Assembly: GCA_941918925.1 (NCBI GenBank)
Contig: OW799237.1
Location: 112,572,515 to 112,636,514 of the forward strand
DNA: 64,000 nucleotides
DNA from: Phyto melanocephala
Lineage: Eukaryota > Arthropoda > Insecta > Diptera > Rhinophoridae
Reading direction: 5' to 3'
Made by a program: the position numbers and the translations under genes. The notes below the pieces were generated by a model. The model ran no database searches. It worked only from the letters and a program-made list of their open reading frames with translations, and was not told the origin of the DNA. Shown here piece after piece: positions 12,225 to 27,200 of this stretch (the first letter of the stretch is position 1; each line of letters begins with the position of its first letter).

Positions 12225-15200
12225 GTGTAATATTTTTCTAAAAGATAAAATTGTAAAAAATAAAAATTCCCAAAGAAAGCAACTTGTATGTTGTAGAGCA
12301 TATAAGTTTGAATAATAAATAATAATTTTTAGTGCATATTTTGAAAGAAAACAGAGCATTTGTGAAACAATAAGTGTAACCCATATTCCACTTCTTTGTT
12401 TGATTATTATGAAATATTTTCCGGAAAACAAGTTGAACAAAAAATTGTTTGTACCAACATACAGTGATGTTCGATAAAATAGAGCCACACTACATCACAT
12501 TTTTTCAAACTAAAAACAAGGACCAATATCTATGCAATATAGGTTTTTATTTATTTTTCAGTTCATTTCATTTTAAAACAAAAAATATTACAGCAAAGAA
12601 ATTATAATTTAAGATTTTAATAGGATTTTATAGATAAAAATAAAATAAAAGTGCAGTTTCAGTTGTGAATAAAAATAGAGCCACCGAATTTATGTATCTG
12701 AAATACAAATTTTGCAAGTAGTTAATAAATTTATATTTGTAAAATAGTCTTTATTTACCTTAGTATTTAGTAGAAAATCCATTATTTTTAATAACGGCTA
12801 AGCAACGTCTAGGCATTGAGTCCACAAGTTTTTGGCAAATTTCGGGTGCAATGTTCTCCCACGCACGTTGAATCAATGCCCACAATTGATATTTATTAGA
12901 TGGGTTCTTTCCTCGAAGGCTTGATTTTACTATTTGCCATAGGTTCTCAATGGGATTTAAGTCTGGCGATTGTGCAGGCCAGCTTAAAACCTTTATTTCA
13001 TTGTTTTTGAACCACTCTTTTTCCCGCTTCGATGTGTGTTTCGGGTCATTGTCTTGTTGAAACACCCACCGAAGTGGCATTTCCCACTCAGCATACGCCA
13101 ACATGGTGCTATTTAAAATATTTGTATAATATACAGCGTCCATTCTTTCTTCAATCCGAAATATAGGTCTCGTTCCACTGTACGAGAAGCAACCCCATAC
13201 CATTATATTTCCTCCGCCGTGTTTAATGGTTTTTATTGTATATTGGGGGCAGAATTCGGTGTTGGGTGGTCTTCGTACGGATAGGCTGCTTCTGTCAGAG
13301 GTTAATAAGTTGACTTTTGTTTCATCTGACCACAAAATATTTCTCCACTTGCTTATTGGCCAACTTAAATGGTCTTCGGCGAATTCTAATCTTTTCTCTA
13401 TATGCTTTTTAGTAAGATATGGAACTTTACGCGCACTTTTGGCTTTTAAATTGTTTTTAATTAGAAACTTTCTAATTGATGAGGTAGATACATCCAGGTT
13501 ATATTCTTTTTTATTGGCAGAAGAGGTAACAAATGGATCATTTTAACGTGACGCAGAATTTTTTGCACTAAATGAGCTGTTATTTTAGGCTTTCTTCCTC
13601 TATTTTCGGGTTTAAACTTGTATTTTACCGCATTTTCCACCATTTTCTTTGAACATCCAACAATTCTTGCTATTTCTCTATAGCTCTTACCTTCTTTATG
13701 TAGCCTATTAATCAGTTTTCTGTTTTCGAGACTGCAGTGCTTACCTCTGCCCATTTTGAATTCAAAAAGTGATTTTTTTTTCGCGATTACTTTTAAACTT
13801 AAAAATTAAGAAGCTAAAGTTAGCCTTTCTTTCGAATTTTAACACGAAAATTGCACAAATAAACTTACAAACCAATTTTTGTATAGTTGTCTCTATTTTA
13901 TCGAACACTTGATTTCACTGCGAATAACATAAAAATACTTACCTTGAAAATAATGACGCGACAACTGCTATAAAAATAACGGCATTCTATTCATTAGAGA
14001 AGAAATAAAATATGTACAGGTTGATTTTTTGATTTAGAGCTTAATATATAACAGTTTTGATATCATTTAGATAAAAAAATTGTGTGGCTCTATTTTATCG
14101 AACATCACTGTACATACGTAATTTAAAAGCCTGTGTTGTTTTTATTTATTATTAATTTATTGTCATACAGGAAATTTTTAAATTTTAAGAAGTTTTTTTA
14201 TTTCATTTCAACTTAGTAGCATGTTAAATTTGTATGGCATTTTTTAAAAATTTTATCTAGTTACGCGAAAACACTTGCAAACATTAAAACATGAAAATTT
14301 TTGCATTAAATAAAATGTAACACAAAAACTGTAAGAGCCATTTTAATGACTATGCGAATTCACGCTTCATCAAATTTTAATCAAGTTCATGTGTTAAAAC
14401 ATACAAACATATGAATACTTAATTTTAGCATAAACAAGACCGAATGCCTCGTAATGTACCTTAATCTTTCATTTTCCAACAATAGTTATAAAAAATAATA
14501 CTACTTAAATATACATACCGTATGTGACTAATAAACATATAAAACTTTAGGCAATTAAATTATGTATATATTTTGTGACCTTTGATAATAAATAAATAAT
14601 GAAATGAATAATTTTGATAAAAAAAAACTCGAAGAGTGTGAAATTAAATTAACCAGTTATACATGCATGTTTATGCATACGTCCTACTCCTCGTATGTTA
14701 AATACTTTCCACATACTGTGCAAGCAGTTTTTAAAACGATTAAAACTACTTTTTTTTTTACAAAAATTCAACATATTGGGTGTTTTTTTTTTTTAAGAAA
14801 AGTCTGAAATTGTGGCTTACAACAAATTTTATGGCATTTAAAATATATAATTTCTGGCTTATGGCCTTCGCTACTGCGCCAATCTTTAACGACTTTCGTG
14901 GATACTCGAACTTATTTCGTCAATAGCGAGTTGCTGGTTTCTGAGCATAGACCAGAGATTAGACGTACACGCACAAAAAGTCGAAAGTTGTCAAATTACA
15001 CGAACAAGGTGGCTAATTTACAAGACTATTTCTAGGGGTAATTTGGTCACCAAAGGGTTGGCTCAACAAAGCGATGGTTTTACGCGCTGTAAGGCATGTT
15101 GCACCACACCTCCTTCAAATGATTCGCAATGATATAAGGAATAAATCGCAAGTCATTTGCCTGTAGCATTGGCAGCGGTTTCGAATGACAAATGGGACGA

Positions 15201-18200
15201 TGACGACGCCTTCGTCATGTAAACCGCATTAAACAGCATTTTTTTCGGGATGTAAAAAAGTCTTGCAAGGATTGTGATCTTTAAAAAAGTTGATTGAGCA
15301 AGTCTTAATCCGTTTCACAAACAACTATATGTATATGATTATAGTTGAGTATCAATACTTGTGTGAAGGGTATATTAACTTTTGGCACAGCCGAATATTT
15401 TATTTTTTTTTATTTCGGTTTACTATTGCCAAGAAACTTGTTACTCAACAACTCTTTCTTCTTCTGGATGCCCTTAGAATCTTGTACGAATTTCTTTTAA
15501 AAATTTGTATTGGAAAAACTTTCTTATAACATTTAATATGGCAACAAGATGGGAAATTTTTGAACAGAAGTTTAATCTTGGTTTCAAGAACTATTACCAT
15601 AAAATTTGTTTTTAAACGAAAATTCATTTTGAATAAAGCAACTACATAACGTATACGTGAATTCATTATTAATAGAAATAAGTTTGGAATGCAGTGTTTA
15701 ATCCATTTTAATACCTATATGTTGTTTTAAATATTTTTAATGAATGTAACTTGTAGACCTTATTACGTTGTTTTAAATTTATTTATTTAATAACAACTAT
15801 TGTTCTTCTTGTTAAACGCAAATGTCTTTTTTAAGATTGACAAACTTATTTTTCTGCATATTAGCATGCAAACCGTAGTCCAGATTATTTCTTGTATAGG
15901 TTGCGCATATTATTCCACTATATTTGCAACATTTGCAACCGTTTTAATTATAATAAAACAAGAGAACCGAATTTCAAGTGAACCATGAATTGTGTGAATG
16001 CAAAGTTTTAGTTGATAAAGGTTCAACGACTAGTTTAACGTTTAACAGGTTATTGTTTACATATTTCAAAATTGTATATAAACCCGTCAGAACTTAAGTC
16101 AATTATTAATTAAAATTACTTTTTACAAATCCAGTTTCATTTAAATATTAGACGAAAATGTTGTTTAACGTTTAACATCCCAATTTCAGTATTTAGATTA
16201 ATAAAATATATATTTTTTTTAATCGATAAACCGTCATCGTTAATTTGTTGGATTAATTAATCTAATCAAATAACTAGTTCTATTACAGTTACTCAGTTTA
16301 TTTAAAAAATTTAATTAATTCATGCTGAAAGAAGGTCTAAGAAAACATTATTTTCAATATCTGATAAACAGATTGGAATAATAGTAATAAAAAATATTTT
16401 ATAATATTCTTTGTCGCACCACCAAAAACTATTCATATTTGAACAAGTGTGTTTACAATTTGTAGAAAATATTTTAGAAATATTTCATTGTAGGAATAAA
16501 CATATTTTGCCGAAATAATTAACAAAATTAATTTATTTTATTTAGGACTAGTTGAACCCGATCCGCATTGTTGAAACAACAGTATATTTTCAATCAATAT
16601 TGATATCGTTATTAATGAAGATAAATAGTTTATTGCAGTTAGTGCAAATTCTTTTATATCCCTCCTTTAGTCATATCCGTCTATGCATTCATTTCTTACC
16701 AACTTTCTGCTACAGCATTTACTTTTGTATTTCAATAAAATTTTAAATATCATTTCATTTGCTTATTTTATCCCGCGATAAAAAATACGTTAACCCAGGG
16801 ATCAAGGTACCTCCATGGCCAGACAGATAGAAACTCATTATATACAGTGGTGTTTTGTATTCTGGATCATTGGCAGTGCATACAGCCATCAAAAGTTAAA
16901 AAAAATATATTTAATGTGCAGGCAGAGCTTTTTTATAACAATAGCGGAACTCACTCTTTGATGCAAACTACCCTTGCAAGTCGTGCAGACCGTGCAAGTC
17001 TAGCAAACAATTTAACTTTTGCACGACTACAAAAACAAATTATATTAAAGCGCAATTTGCATCACTTGAGCAAATGTGCACAGCGAAAAACCAGTGCAAA
17101 GTAATGTCACACAAATTTGCACAACAGAAACAGAGTTTATTTACTTTCAGGATTTAAAATCTCCACAAATTCAATTTCATCCATGAAATTTTTTAACAAA
17201 AAATTTATGATATTATATTTTTCCGTTTATTTAGGCATTGTAATTTTTTTAAATTAATTAACTTTCTTTTCGGAAAATATTAATCTTACCTTTCAATTAA
17301 AAAAAAAAAATATTTGTTGTTTCTTAAATACCTAAAAAATCAGCTGTTGTCATAAGTTTGCAACACATGAAAAATGCACTCACACTTGGTAGCAAAAATT
17401 AGTGCACTAATTGCAAAAATGCTACCAAGAGTGAATCCCGCTAATCTAATCCGATAATTTTGTCTGGGAATATAATAATTATCAAAGAAAAAAGTTTGAG
17501 ATCTACATATATCGATTTTAGTTTCTTTAATACTGATGTCATATATGTGACGTCCTTACTTCAAATGGAGGTCTTATTATTATTCCTGTTTCAAATTTAT
17601 TTAAGTTTGAGTCTAATTAGGCAATTTTTTTCATGGTGTTAAACAGTCACATGTTATATGACAACAACTGAGATATGAGCAAAAACCCACGACCACCTCA
17701 ATTTTTTTTCACAAAAACCACATTACAACAACAACAACATACATACATACAAACGTGTATACTGGTTAGAGAAAACGTGGCATCGAATCCTAGCTAAGCC
17801 AAAAAAATTTTTTTTTGATTTTTTTATATTTTTTTTTTAAATTTTTTTTTTAAATTTTTTTTTTATTTTTTTTTTTATTTTTTATTTAATATATTATTTA
17901 TATTTTTATTATAATTTTTGTTTGTTTTATATTTATTATATACAGTGTGGACCAAAAGTCGCTCCTGCGTGTAAAAATTGAATAACTTTTTTGTTTATTA
18001 TTATTTTTTATTAAATTTTTTTTTTTAGTTATAATATTATCTTTGTATGACCTAAATTTTAATTATGAAAAATAATGTCAGAGAGATGACCACCATTTTC
18101 ATCGATGCACAATTGGGCTCTTAAACAGGCGTTTTGCATAACTGCACGCAAGGTTTCAGGCTCTATTGCCCTAATCTCAGCTTCAATGTTGTTCTTTAGC

Positions 18201-21200
18201 TGCTCTATAGTTTGAGGCTTGTTTACATACACTCGTTCTTTGAGATAACCCCATAGAAAATAATCAGGGGCAGTTAAATCCGGTGAACGTGCTGGCCAAT
18301 TAAATTCTGAATTTTTCGAGATAATTCGGTCGTCAAAAATTTCATTTAAAATCGTCATTGTGGCACGGGCCGTGTGTGCTGTTGCTCCATCCTGCTGAAA
18401 CCACTTGTTGGCTGCCTCAAGGCATAAAAAATTATTAAGCATAGCGCGATATCTGTCCCCATTCACCGTTACTGTATTACCAACTTCATCCTCGAAGAAG
18501 TAGGACCCTATAACTCTTTCTGATGTCACTCCACACTATACTGTACACTTGAGGGGGTGTAATTGGCGGTGGTGAACAACTCTGGGATTTGTAGTACCCC
18601 AAAATCGCATATTTTGTGCAATTAAACGATTAATTGTGGTTTGGTTAGGTGCATTTCTGGTGTTGAAATAATTTCGATATGCTCGTTGCGTCAGTAAAAT
18701 TTAGCGCCCATTGGAAAAGTAAAATTCTACCACTTTCGTTCGTTGCTCAGTCGTTAAATTTTGCATGGTGGTGTAACACGAATCGATGAATAAATCTGAA
18801 AAAAAAAATAAAAAATATTAATAAACAAAAAAGTTATTCAATTTTTACACGCAGGCGTGACTTTTGGTCCACCCTGTATATTTTAATTTTTTTGTTTAAA
18901 TTTTTTTTTAAATTTTTTTTTATTTATTTTTTTAACATACATACATACGTAAATTTATAATTTGACAATGGGATGTTTTTATATATGTATGTTTTTTATA
19001 TGAATGTTTTTTATATGAATGTTTTTTATATGTATGTACGTATTTCATATGGGATGATTGGTGATACAAACTACTGTTATTGCATGGCTACACGTTGTGA
19101 AGGGTATATAAGATTCGGCACGGCCGAATATAGCGCTCTTACTTGTTTTTTTTTTTTTTTTGTAAAAAATTATTTATTAGTAACCAATATTTCGCTATTA
19201 AATATAAAATTTAACTTACTAGAAATTTTATAATCTTTATAAATTTTTCTAAACTTGTTGAATTAAAAAAAGTGTCCGATTTTTCAACATGTGCAAAAAG
19301 TTATGAATTCTATTAATTTGGAAATCGTTTGTCAGAATTTTAAAACCTTCTGTTTAGTTTTCTAAATTATTAACATATGTTTTTATTGCACTCTTTATGT
19401 GAGAAGATGGAATAATAAAGTAATTGAGTTTTCACATGCATTATATTAGTGGTTAACTGATCGTATGTTTAGTCTTCATACTAAATTCGTATTATTTTTT
19501 TCTTCTTATTTTTCTTTGTCACTTTCAAATATTACGTTTGTACATACGAGTTTATTCTCAGATATTGTTATATTTAAAAGTGGTTGCAAATTTAATTAAA
19601 ATTTTTAACAAAAAAAAATCTTAAAACCATATTATAATACCCAATTAATAGAGAAATCACAGTGTCAGCAATGTTTCTTCAACGTTTATATATTTAGTTT
19701 GTTTGTTTTGTTTGCACATTTATAGCATTTCTAGTCTATATATGTATATTCGACAAATGACTCCCAAGGAAAATTCATATCAGGTGGATGTAATAAAGCA
19801 GCAGATATTGTTTGTTTTATTGTTTTATTTATTAGTCCTTGTCAGAGTTTGTTATAAAATTTTAATGAAAGGTTTTTCTCGAGCCAAATAAATGTACATT
19901 TTAAACTGAAATACTAATCTACGTACACCTGCACTTATAAGAAGATTGTAAAAAACTCTGTCTATGCATGAAATCTTTTTTGAAAACTTTACTGGCGGTG
20001 TCAACGATCTAAAATAAAGATATATCTTTTTTTCTGTCTGTCCTACTAAACTTGATTCCCTTAAAAAAAATACAAAATAGATTTTAATGAAATTTGGCAG
20101 GGAGACACCTTAATATCTGGTAGTTTTTATCGCTAGATAATATCTCATTTCCAACAGCAAATAGAAATAAGAGCGTAATCACAATATTTTTATGATTTTA
20201 ATTCTATTAGAAATTTAGCAAGAAATTAACACATGCACCCACATAAAAAACAAACAATTTGCACTAATGTTAGTGCAACGTTTAACAGTTTTTTGTTGGA
20301 ACCAACTTCGTGGTTCGGGCCAGCTAGTTTATATATATGTATGTATATATATATTTGAAATTAGATAAAAAGTCTTTTAAGTCATAATCTGCAGTTTTTT
20401 TAAATATAAAATTTATTACCTAAATAGCAAATTATTACGATTTAAAGCAGTTGTGCTAGACTTATGTAAGTTATTAATATCGAACAAATAGAGAGAAAAA
20501 AATTAAGTAAAACCAAATCCAAAACTAAATAGAACCTAAACTGCAATTTTTACTTAAGAACCTTTTGTTTATCATCAAAGTTATGTACATATTTGTATGT
20601 ATGTTGTATGAATGAATGCACATAATATGTTGTACTCGTATATAAAATCGATAGTGAATTTGTGGTTAATTCATGATTTAAGGAACCTTAGACGCTAAAA
20701 TTTTTATCATGGGTTTATGTCGATCCATGTAAGGTGTTTGTTTGATTTAATATCCAATTGGTGGCGCTTCAATCGTATTTTTTTTGCTAATTTCTATATT
20801 ATGAACCTAAACGACTCATATTCACAACTTAGGTAGTTTTAGTGTCAAATAAACTTAAATTTTGGAACCAGAAGGTGGCGAATTATTTAATTTGCATGGT
20901 AACAAGTCGACCCATGTTAGGTTTACGAATATTTAAAAATTATTATTAAACACTATGCCGTTTTCTAAGTATATGCTACGCTGGTTATTTGAAAGTTGAG
21001 GTAGAGAGATATATTTCGTTTGAATTGATTGTCAATTCATTTCTCAAATAATATATTTACATTTAATAAAAATAATTTTTTCATCATATTTAATAAGATA
21101 TTTTGCAAACAAAAATAAAGTTTGATATGCAGGTTGCTGGCGATAAAAAGTATTCAATGTATATATCAATCCAGGTACCTTAATACAAAATTTTATCAAA

Positions 21201-24200
21201 ATAATACGGTAGTTTTATGCCAATCGAGTTCAAGAAGAAAGACAGGCAGAAAGTCAGACATTTCATATTATAGATCTATTCTAAATTAACTTTATGAACT
21301 TTATTTATTTAATTTAATCGACCTTATGAAATTTACAGTTGAGCGGTTTTTTTTTCTCAAAAAACAATAATTACATAAACAAAAAAAAAAGACAGAAATA
21401 GCATTAAATGTAGGCATTTGAATTAAGAAAGCTTATCAGCCTTCATCTAATTACAGCAACATTATCAAAAAAGTTGATATGTACATAGAACTTTTATACC
21501 TCAGCACAAATTCTTCTAAATGGATCAAAGTTCATCAGATCTATGCTGCCTGTTAGGAACATTGATGCATATTTTACGTTGAAGTTATTTACAATCAATT
21601 TTACCTTGAATTAGATTCAGGACAAATGCAATATTCGAAACAATTCTTCGGCATTGTAATGTTGGAAGCGCAATGAGTAATAAACGATTTCGATATGACG
21701 GTAAGTTTATATCAGGATTCCTACGAAAGTTACGAAGGCAAAACAGAAAAAATTGTTTTTGGACTGATTCAAATTTTTTGAATATACATATCGTATTGGG
21801 GATCCCAAATTACTGATCCATATTCCAGTAAAAGTTTTACCAATGACGTAAATAAATAAATTTTTTTGTCACATAAGGATCATTAAATTCCTTAGCCCAA
21901 CACATTAAAAATCGGTGTAGTATGTAAAGACATATTTTTTACAATCTTATTATACATAAGTTCATATAAATAAATTTATGGCAAATCCTGTGTGACAAAA
22001 AGCTTTAATCGTACTCAGATTAAAACATAGACATTTTTTGGTCCTTCAAAAGAGATTTCTTAAATTTATACATGGTGCCTAGAAGGATTAACGTGCATTT
22101 TTAATGAAACAAAAATCTGAACAAACTTTAAAAGTTGAAGTGTGTTTTTGGAGTTTTTAAAAAAGAGATGAATATAACAAAATCTAAAATAATACATTTG
22201 GCACCAAAAAATTTTGTCCTTTTTTATTAAAAGTCATGAAGCCGTGAGACATTTTGGTTAAAGGAAAAACGCTATCAATTTGTTGGCTGCCGTTTTTGTT
22301 TTTATTTTTATTTGTTGGGCTTATCTAAGGCCAGAAAATATTTTAAAAATATCTGGATTGCAGTAAAAAAACTAAAAGTAATCTCTTTCTAATTTACATA
22401 AATAGTTACAAGCAACTAAATCGCAAACATAAAAAAGGTTGTATTTTTCGAAAACATCTCAAACATTAAAAAAAAGTTTTTTTTTTAAAAAAAAAACAGG
22501 CTTAATTTTAAGAAAATAGCAAAATGAAAATGCGTGTAAATTAAAAAACGAACAGTTTGGTTTACAGTTTCCCCACCAGTGCTGTTGCAGATATAAGAAA
22601 ACAAAAAAACAATGACAAAGCTTTTTAATGCCAAGCACGTTACAAAACAGAATATTCTATTTTATTATTTAGTTTTTATTGCAAAGATTTTAATTTTGTA
22701 TTTGCTTAAAGGCATAATATGAAACTGATTAAAATTTATAGATGATTTAAAAAGAAATTCATTTTACACATAATATGAAAAAAACTTATTTTTCACGACG
22801 CACGCTATTACGAATGCACCGACCCAATATTTCATAACAACCCAGCAAAATAACACATTACAAAATAATGAGTTGAAAGTACTAGAAAACTGTTTTTCAC
22901 TACTTACAATTTGGCTTCTAAACCCTTTATTTAAACACGGCAATGTCATTGGAGGCAAGTACTTACTACGCTCGCTTACAAATAGGGACTCGTATAAGTA
23001 CTTTTTGCAATCGCTTATAATTAGGGCTGGTAGTTAAAAGGTTAAGTTTTCTTAAAGTAATTTAATAAAAATTCTTAAAGCAATTTAATTAAAAATTCTT
23101 AATAATTTAATAAAATTTAAAATTTAATTTTAAAAGGGTATATATAGGTTTGTCATTCCGTGTGAAATTTTTACAATTTTCATTTCCGACTCCATAAAGT
23201 ATATATTTTCTGAAAGCTTATGAATAAGGGAGTCGATTAAGCTCTGTCAGTCTGTCCGTGTGTATGTTGAAATCAACTTTTTGAAGCCCCCCGACATCGC
23301 TTGGACCCGGGTGAGGTATTAAAACATCAGAAATATTTGGGAGTAGATCGGTATTGAAAATCAGAAACATCGGTACATAAACAACTGAGATATGAGCAAA
23401 AACCCACGACCACCTCGATTTTTATTCCACAAAAATAACATTACAACAACAACATACATACATACAAACGTGTATACTGGTTAGAGTAAACGTGGCATCG
23501 AATCCCAACTGAGCCAAAACAAAATTTTTTTTATATTTTTTTATATTTTTTTTTATTTTTTTTTTTTTTAATTTTTTTTTTTTTTTTTAATTTTTATTTA
23601 ACATATTATTTATATTTTTATAATTTTTTTTTTTAATTTTTTTTTTAAATTTTTTTATTTTTTTTTAACATACATACGTAAATTTATAATTTTACAATGG
23701 GATGTTTTTATATATGTATGTTTTTTATATGTTTGTACGTATTTCATATGGGATGAACGGTGATACAAACTACTGTTATTGCATGACTACACGTTGTGAA
23801 GGGTATATAAGATTCGGCACGGCCGAATATAGCGCTCTTACTTGTTTTATTTGCAATCAATGACATGATTCATGTGCTCAAAAATTAAGATCTATTTAGA
23901 ATTGTATATGAAGTTAATATTTCCATTTAAATTGTTTAATTTATTTTATGATATTTTTGTCTAGTATTTATTTAAATCAAAATGTTTTAAGTACGTACAT
24001 GTTTTGTTGACGTACCATTTTGTAAATATTTAGTAAACTATTTTTTTTTATAAAAATAATATGTAAATCGCTTTTACAAGATTCTAAAAAAATTAAAAAA
24101 AACAAGTTTTCTTTTTTTTCAATATAAAAATAATAATAAAATAATTGCTCTAAATGTACATATTTATTATTTAATTATGTAAATAAATATTTACAACGAC

Positions 24201-27200
24201 ATATTTTATAAATAAGTAAAATGTTTGTTTTTTATGTATTATTTTATAGTTTCTCTTTTTAGAATTCAATTGTGGCAATTGCGGAAATAACATATGTATT
24301 TAGATTTTTTAAATGCCCCTCAAGAATTTACAACTATTGCTAATTGTTTGGTGTTTCAAATTGTAGTAAAGCTTAGTAAAGTCGATTTGGCTAACGTGAG
24401 CAATAAAGTGGTCTTTAAATATTTTTTGATACTGCAACCTCCGGGTAAGATAAACTTTATTATTATTATTTTTTTTTAATATGGCAATGCCTCGTTGAAT
24501 ACCGACTTTGTATAATAAATTAAAATACTTAGTAGTAACCAAGTATATTTTTTCCACTTACAAAAAAAATTTATATTATTGGTAAGAGTACGCCAGAAAA
24601 AACTTATGCTTGTATTAAGTAAAAAAAAATCTTAAAAATACGTTAATTTATTAAAATATTGTAAAAATTCTTTAAACATTATAGTATTTTTAAATTTATT
24701 AATATTTTTGGGAAATCCTTCCATTCTATTAAAGATTTAATATAGTTGCTTTCGTTACCTTTTTAGACGAGGTGGTCCACTTACACTTAAAATCGGGCAT
24801 GCCCTGGGATACCTTTCATGAGTTCTTTAATTTTTTTTTTACAAAATTCTAATTCGTTTACATAGTTCAAGGTTCTGAACAGTTGGGTGTACTTGCCTCC
24901 CGTGGTATAAATTAACATTATTGCTTAAATAGTGGCATGATTCCAAATGAGGCCAAAAATCTTAAGGCACTTTGTGTTGCTTTAAGAAAGGTAAAAGTTG
25001 TTTTTGTAGACACTCCGTAATATATATTTCTATGTTTATCGTAAATAAAGTCACAAATGATTGGCTTCCACAACTTCAAATGGCTTGCCACACAAAAAAC
25101 TTCTTGGAGAATTATGTTTGTTTTTTTGTTCGGTAAGTTATTACCTCGACCATCAGCCACATAAAAATCTTGGCCCAGAAGTTGTGAAAAGTCTGCCCTG
25201 TACGACAGTTTCATCATCCATCACAAAGCAGGTGTATTTTTTTTATATTAAATTTGATCTCAATTTTGTCTATCGTTTTTTCTTCCAAGTTCTTTTCCGC
25301 ATTGCAATTTAGAACTTTCTAAACTGTATACGACCACAACCATGCATTCTATTCGTTGTTCTTTTTTATGCATCTGTCAAAAGGTGGAATCAGTGTAATT
25401 GTATGTGAAAATGCAAAGAATGCATATACTTACTAGGGTGATCGATTATTCGACTTTTCTAAGAAACCGGTTTTCAAATAGTTTGAAATTTAGAATTTAA
25501 AAAAAAACCGGTTGCTATTTTGAAAATTGAGAAAAAAACGGTTAACCGGTTCAAATATATAAGATATAATATTTAAAGAAAAAATTAAAAAATATTGCAA
25601 AAAAAGATTATAATTAAATTTATATGTATATAAATATGAAATTTCTACAGTTTATATACGTTTGGCTGCACAATTACGCAATAACTGACATGAATGCAGT
25701 TGACCCATTTGGTTTTAATTATTTGAATTTAAGGACAAAAAAAAGGTACTCTTTACCAGTAAAATAAATAAATACAATAATTAAATACGTAATTAAATAA
25801 GACTTTTTAAAAGGCTGTTATAAATTTTTGTATTTCCTTCTGTACATTTTTTAAATGTTAAATATATCTTTTAAACTAATATGCACTAACGCATTTACTT
25901 TGAAATGATTTTTGTAATTTGAGACACATTTTAAAGGCTAGGGAGAAAATCCTTAAAATTTAATTTTAAAAATTCTTTTTTATACCCCTGACAGACATAC
26001 GAATATAGGCATAAACTAGTTTGTTCGATAGTTTTATTGAAATTTAAGTTGACAGACACTCAATGCCATTAATTAAAATTAGGTTATGGGTGGAGAGATT
26101 ATTGGTTTTTCTTTATTGTGACTACACTTTTTACCTGAAAGTGATCGATCAGCTAAGTTTATGCTTCAGTTATCTTTATATTTTAACGTTAGGTTTATAT
26201 CTTATAAAAAACAATATTTAAGCTCAATTATTTTTCTTATTTTACATTTGTTTTTTAAACAACAAATAAATTTCTTACAATATTATGAAAGAATATTTAA
26301 TAGTTTTTATTTTCTGATTTTTTGAAACTTTTCGTGTACTAAATATACTATGGTATGATTGGTTACAAAGATATATGAAAATAAACTGAAAAAAAAAAAT
26401 AAAAAACCGGCTTTTTCGGATAAAAACCGGTGTATTCGATATTCGAAAAATTAACATTTAGAAAAAACCGCCAGCTGAAAGAGTAAAAAACCGGGTTTTC
26501 CACCGGTTGTAAAACCGAGTCGATCACCGTAATACTTACGTATCAACGTAGCAATGTAGGTTTATTTCTACTTTTGTATCCGTCGCATAAAAGGTGAAAA
26601 AATGTCAGCTGTTGTTGATAGCCGTTGGATGACAAATAATATTTTTTATACCCTTCACACAGTGAAAAAGGGTATATATAGGTTTGTCATTCCGTGTGAA
26701 ATTTCTACAATTTTCATTTCCGACCCCATAAAGTATATATTTTCTGAAAGCTTATGAATAGGGGAGTCGATTAAGCTCTGTCAGTCTGTCCGTTTGACCG
26801 TCTGTCTGTGTGTATGTTGAAATCAACTTTTTGAAGACCCCCGACATCGCTCGGACCCGGGTGAGGTATTAAAATATCAGAAATATTCGGGAGTAGAACG
26901 GTATTGAAAATCAGAAACATTGGTACATAAACAACTGAGATATGAGCAAAAACCCACGACCACCTCGATATTTTTTTCACAAAAACAACATTACAACAAC
27001 AACATACATACATACATACAAACGTGTTTTTTTTATTTTTTATTTAATATATTATTTATATTTTTATTATTATTTTTTTTTAAGTTTTTTTTTTTTAAAT
27101 TTTTTTTAAAATTTTTTTTTTTTAATTTTTTTTTTTATTTATTTTTTTGTTTTGTTTTTTTTAACATACATACGAGAATTTATAATTTTACAATGGGATG

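Larger units (their letters stand above)
17661..19150 (+). repeat. TATACCC repeat family A, 5'-truncated, with nested transposon
   Basis: Starts inside the head (ACAACTGAGATATGAGCAAA), runs through CGAATCCTAGCTAAGCC and a T-rich tract, and ends with the complete tail hairpin and CTCTTACTTG. A mariner-like element (17943-18876) sits in the T/A-rich part, so it is younger than this copy. A three-unit run of TTTTTTATATGAATG lies near 18985-19030. Confidence 0.75.

Noticed and set aside
12066..12488. 140-codon minus-strand frame
   Set aside because: Phe/Ile/Tyr/Cys-rich reading of AT-rich DNA and a CATA microsatellite, running into the Tc1 end; no domain.
13226..13546. 106-codon plus-strand frame
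   Set aside because: Opposite-strand shadow of the Tc1-like transposase.
24262..24445. Exon-like stretch between TTTTTAG and GGTAAGA in intron 1
   Set aside because: All three frames from the acceptor hit stops before the donor, so it cannot be a coding exon as bounded.
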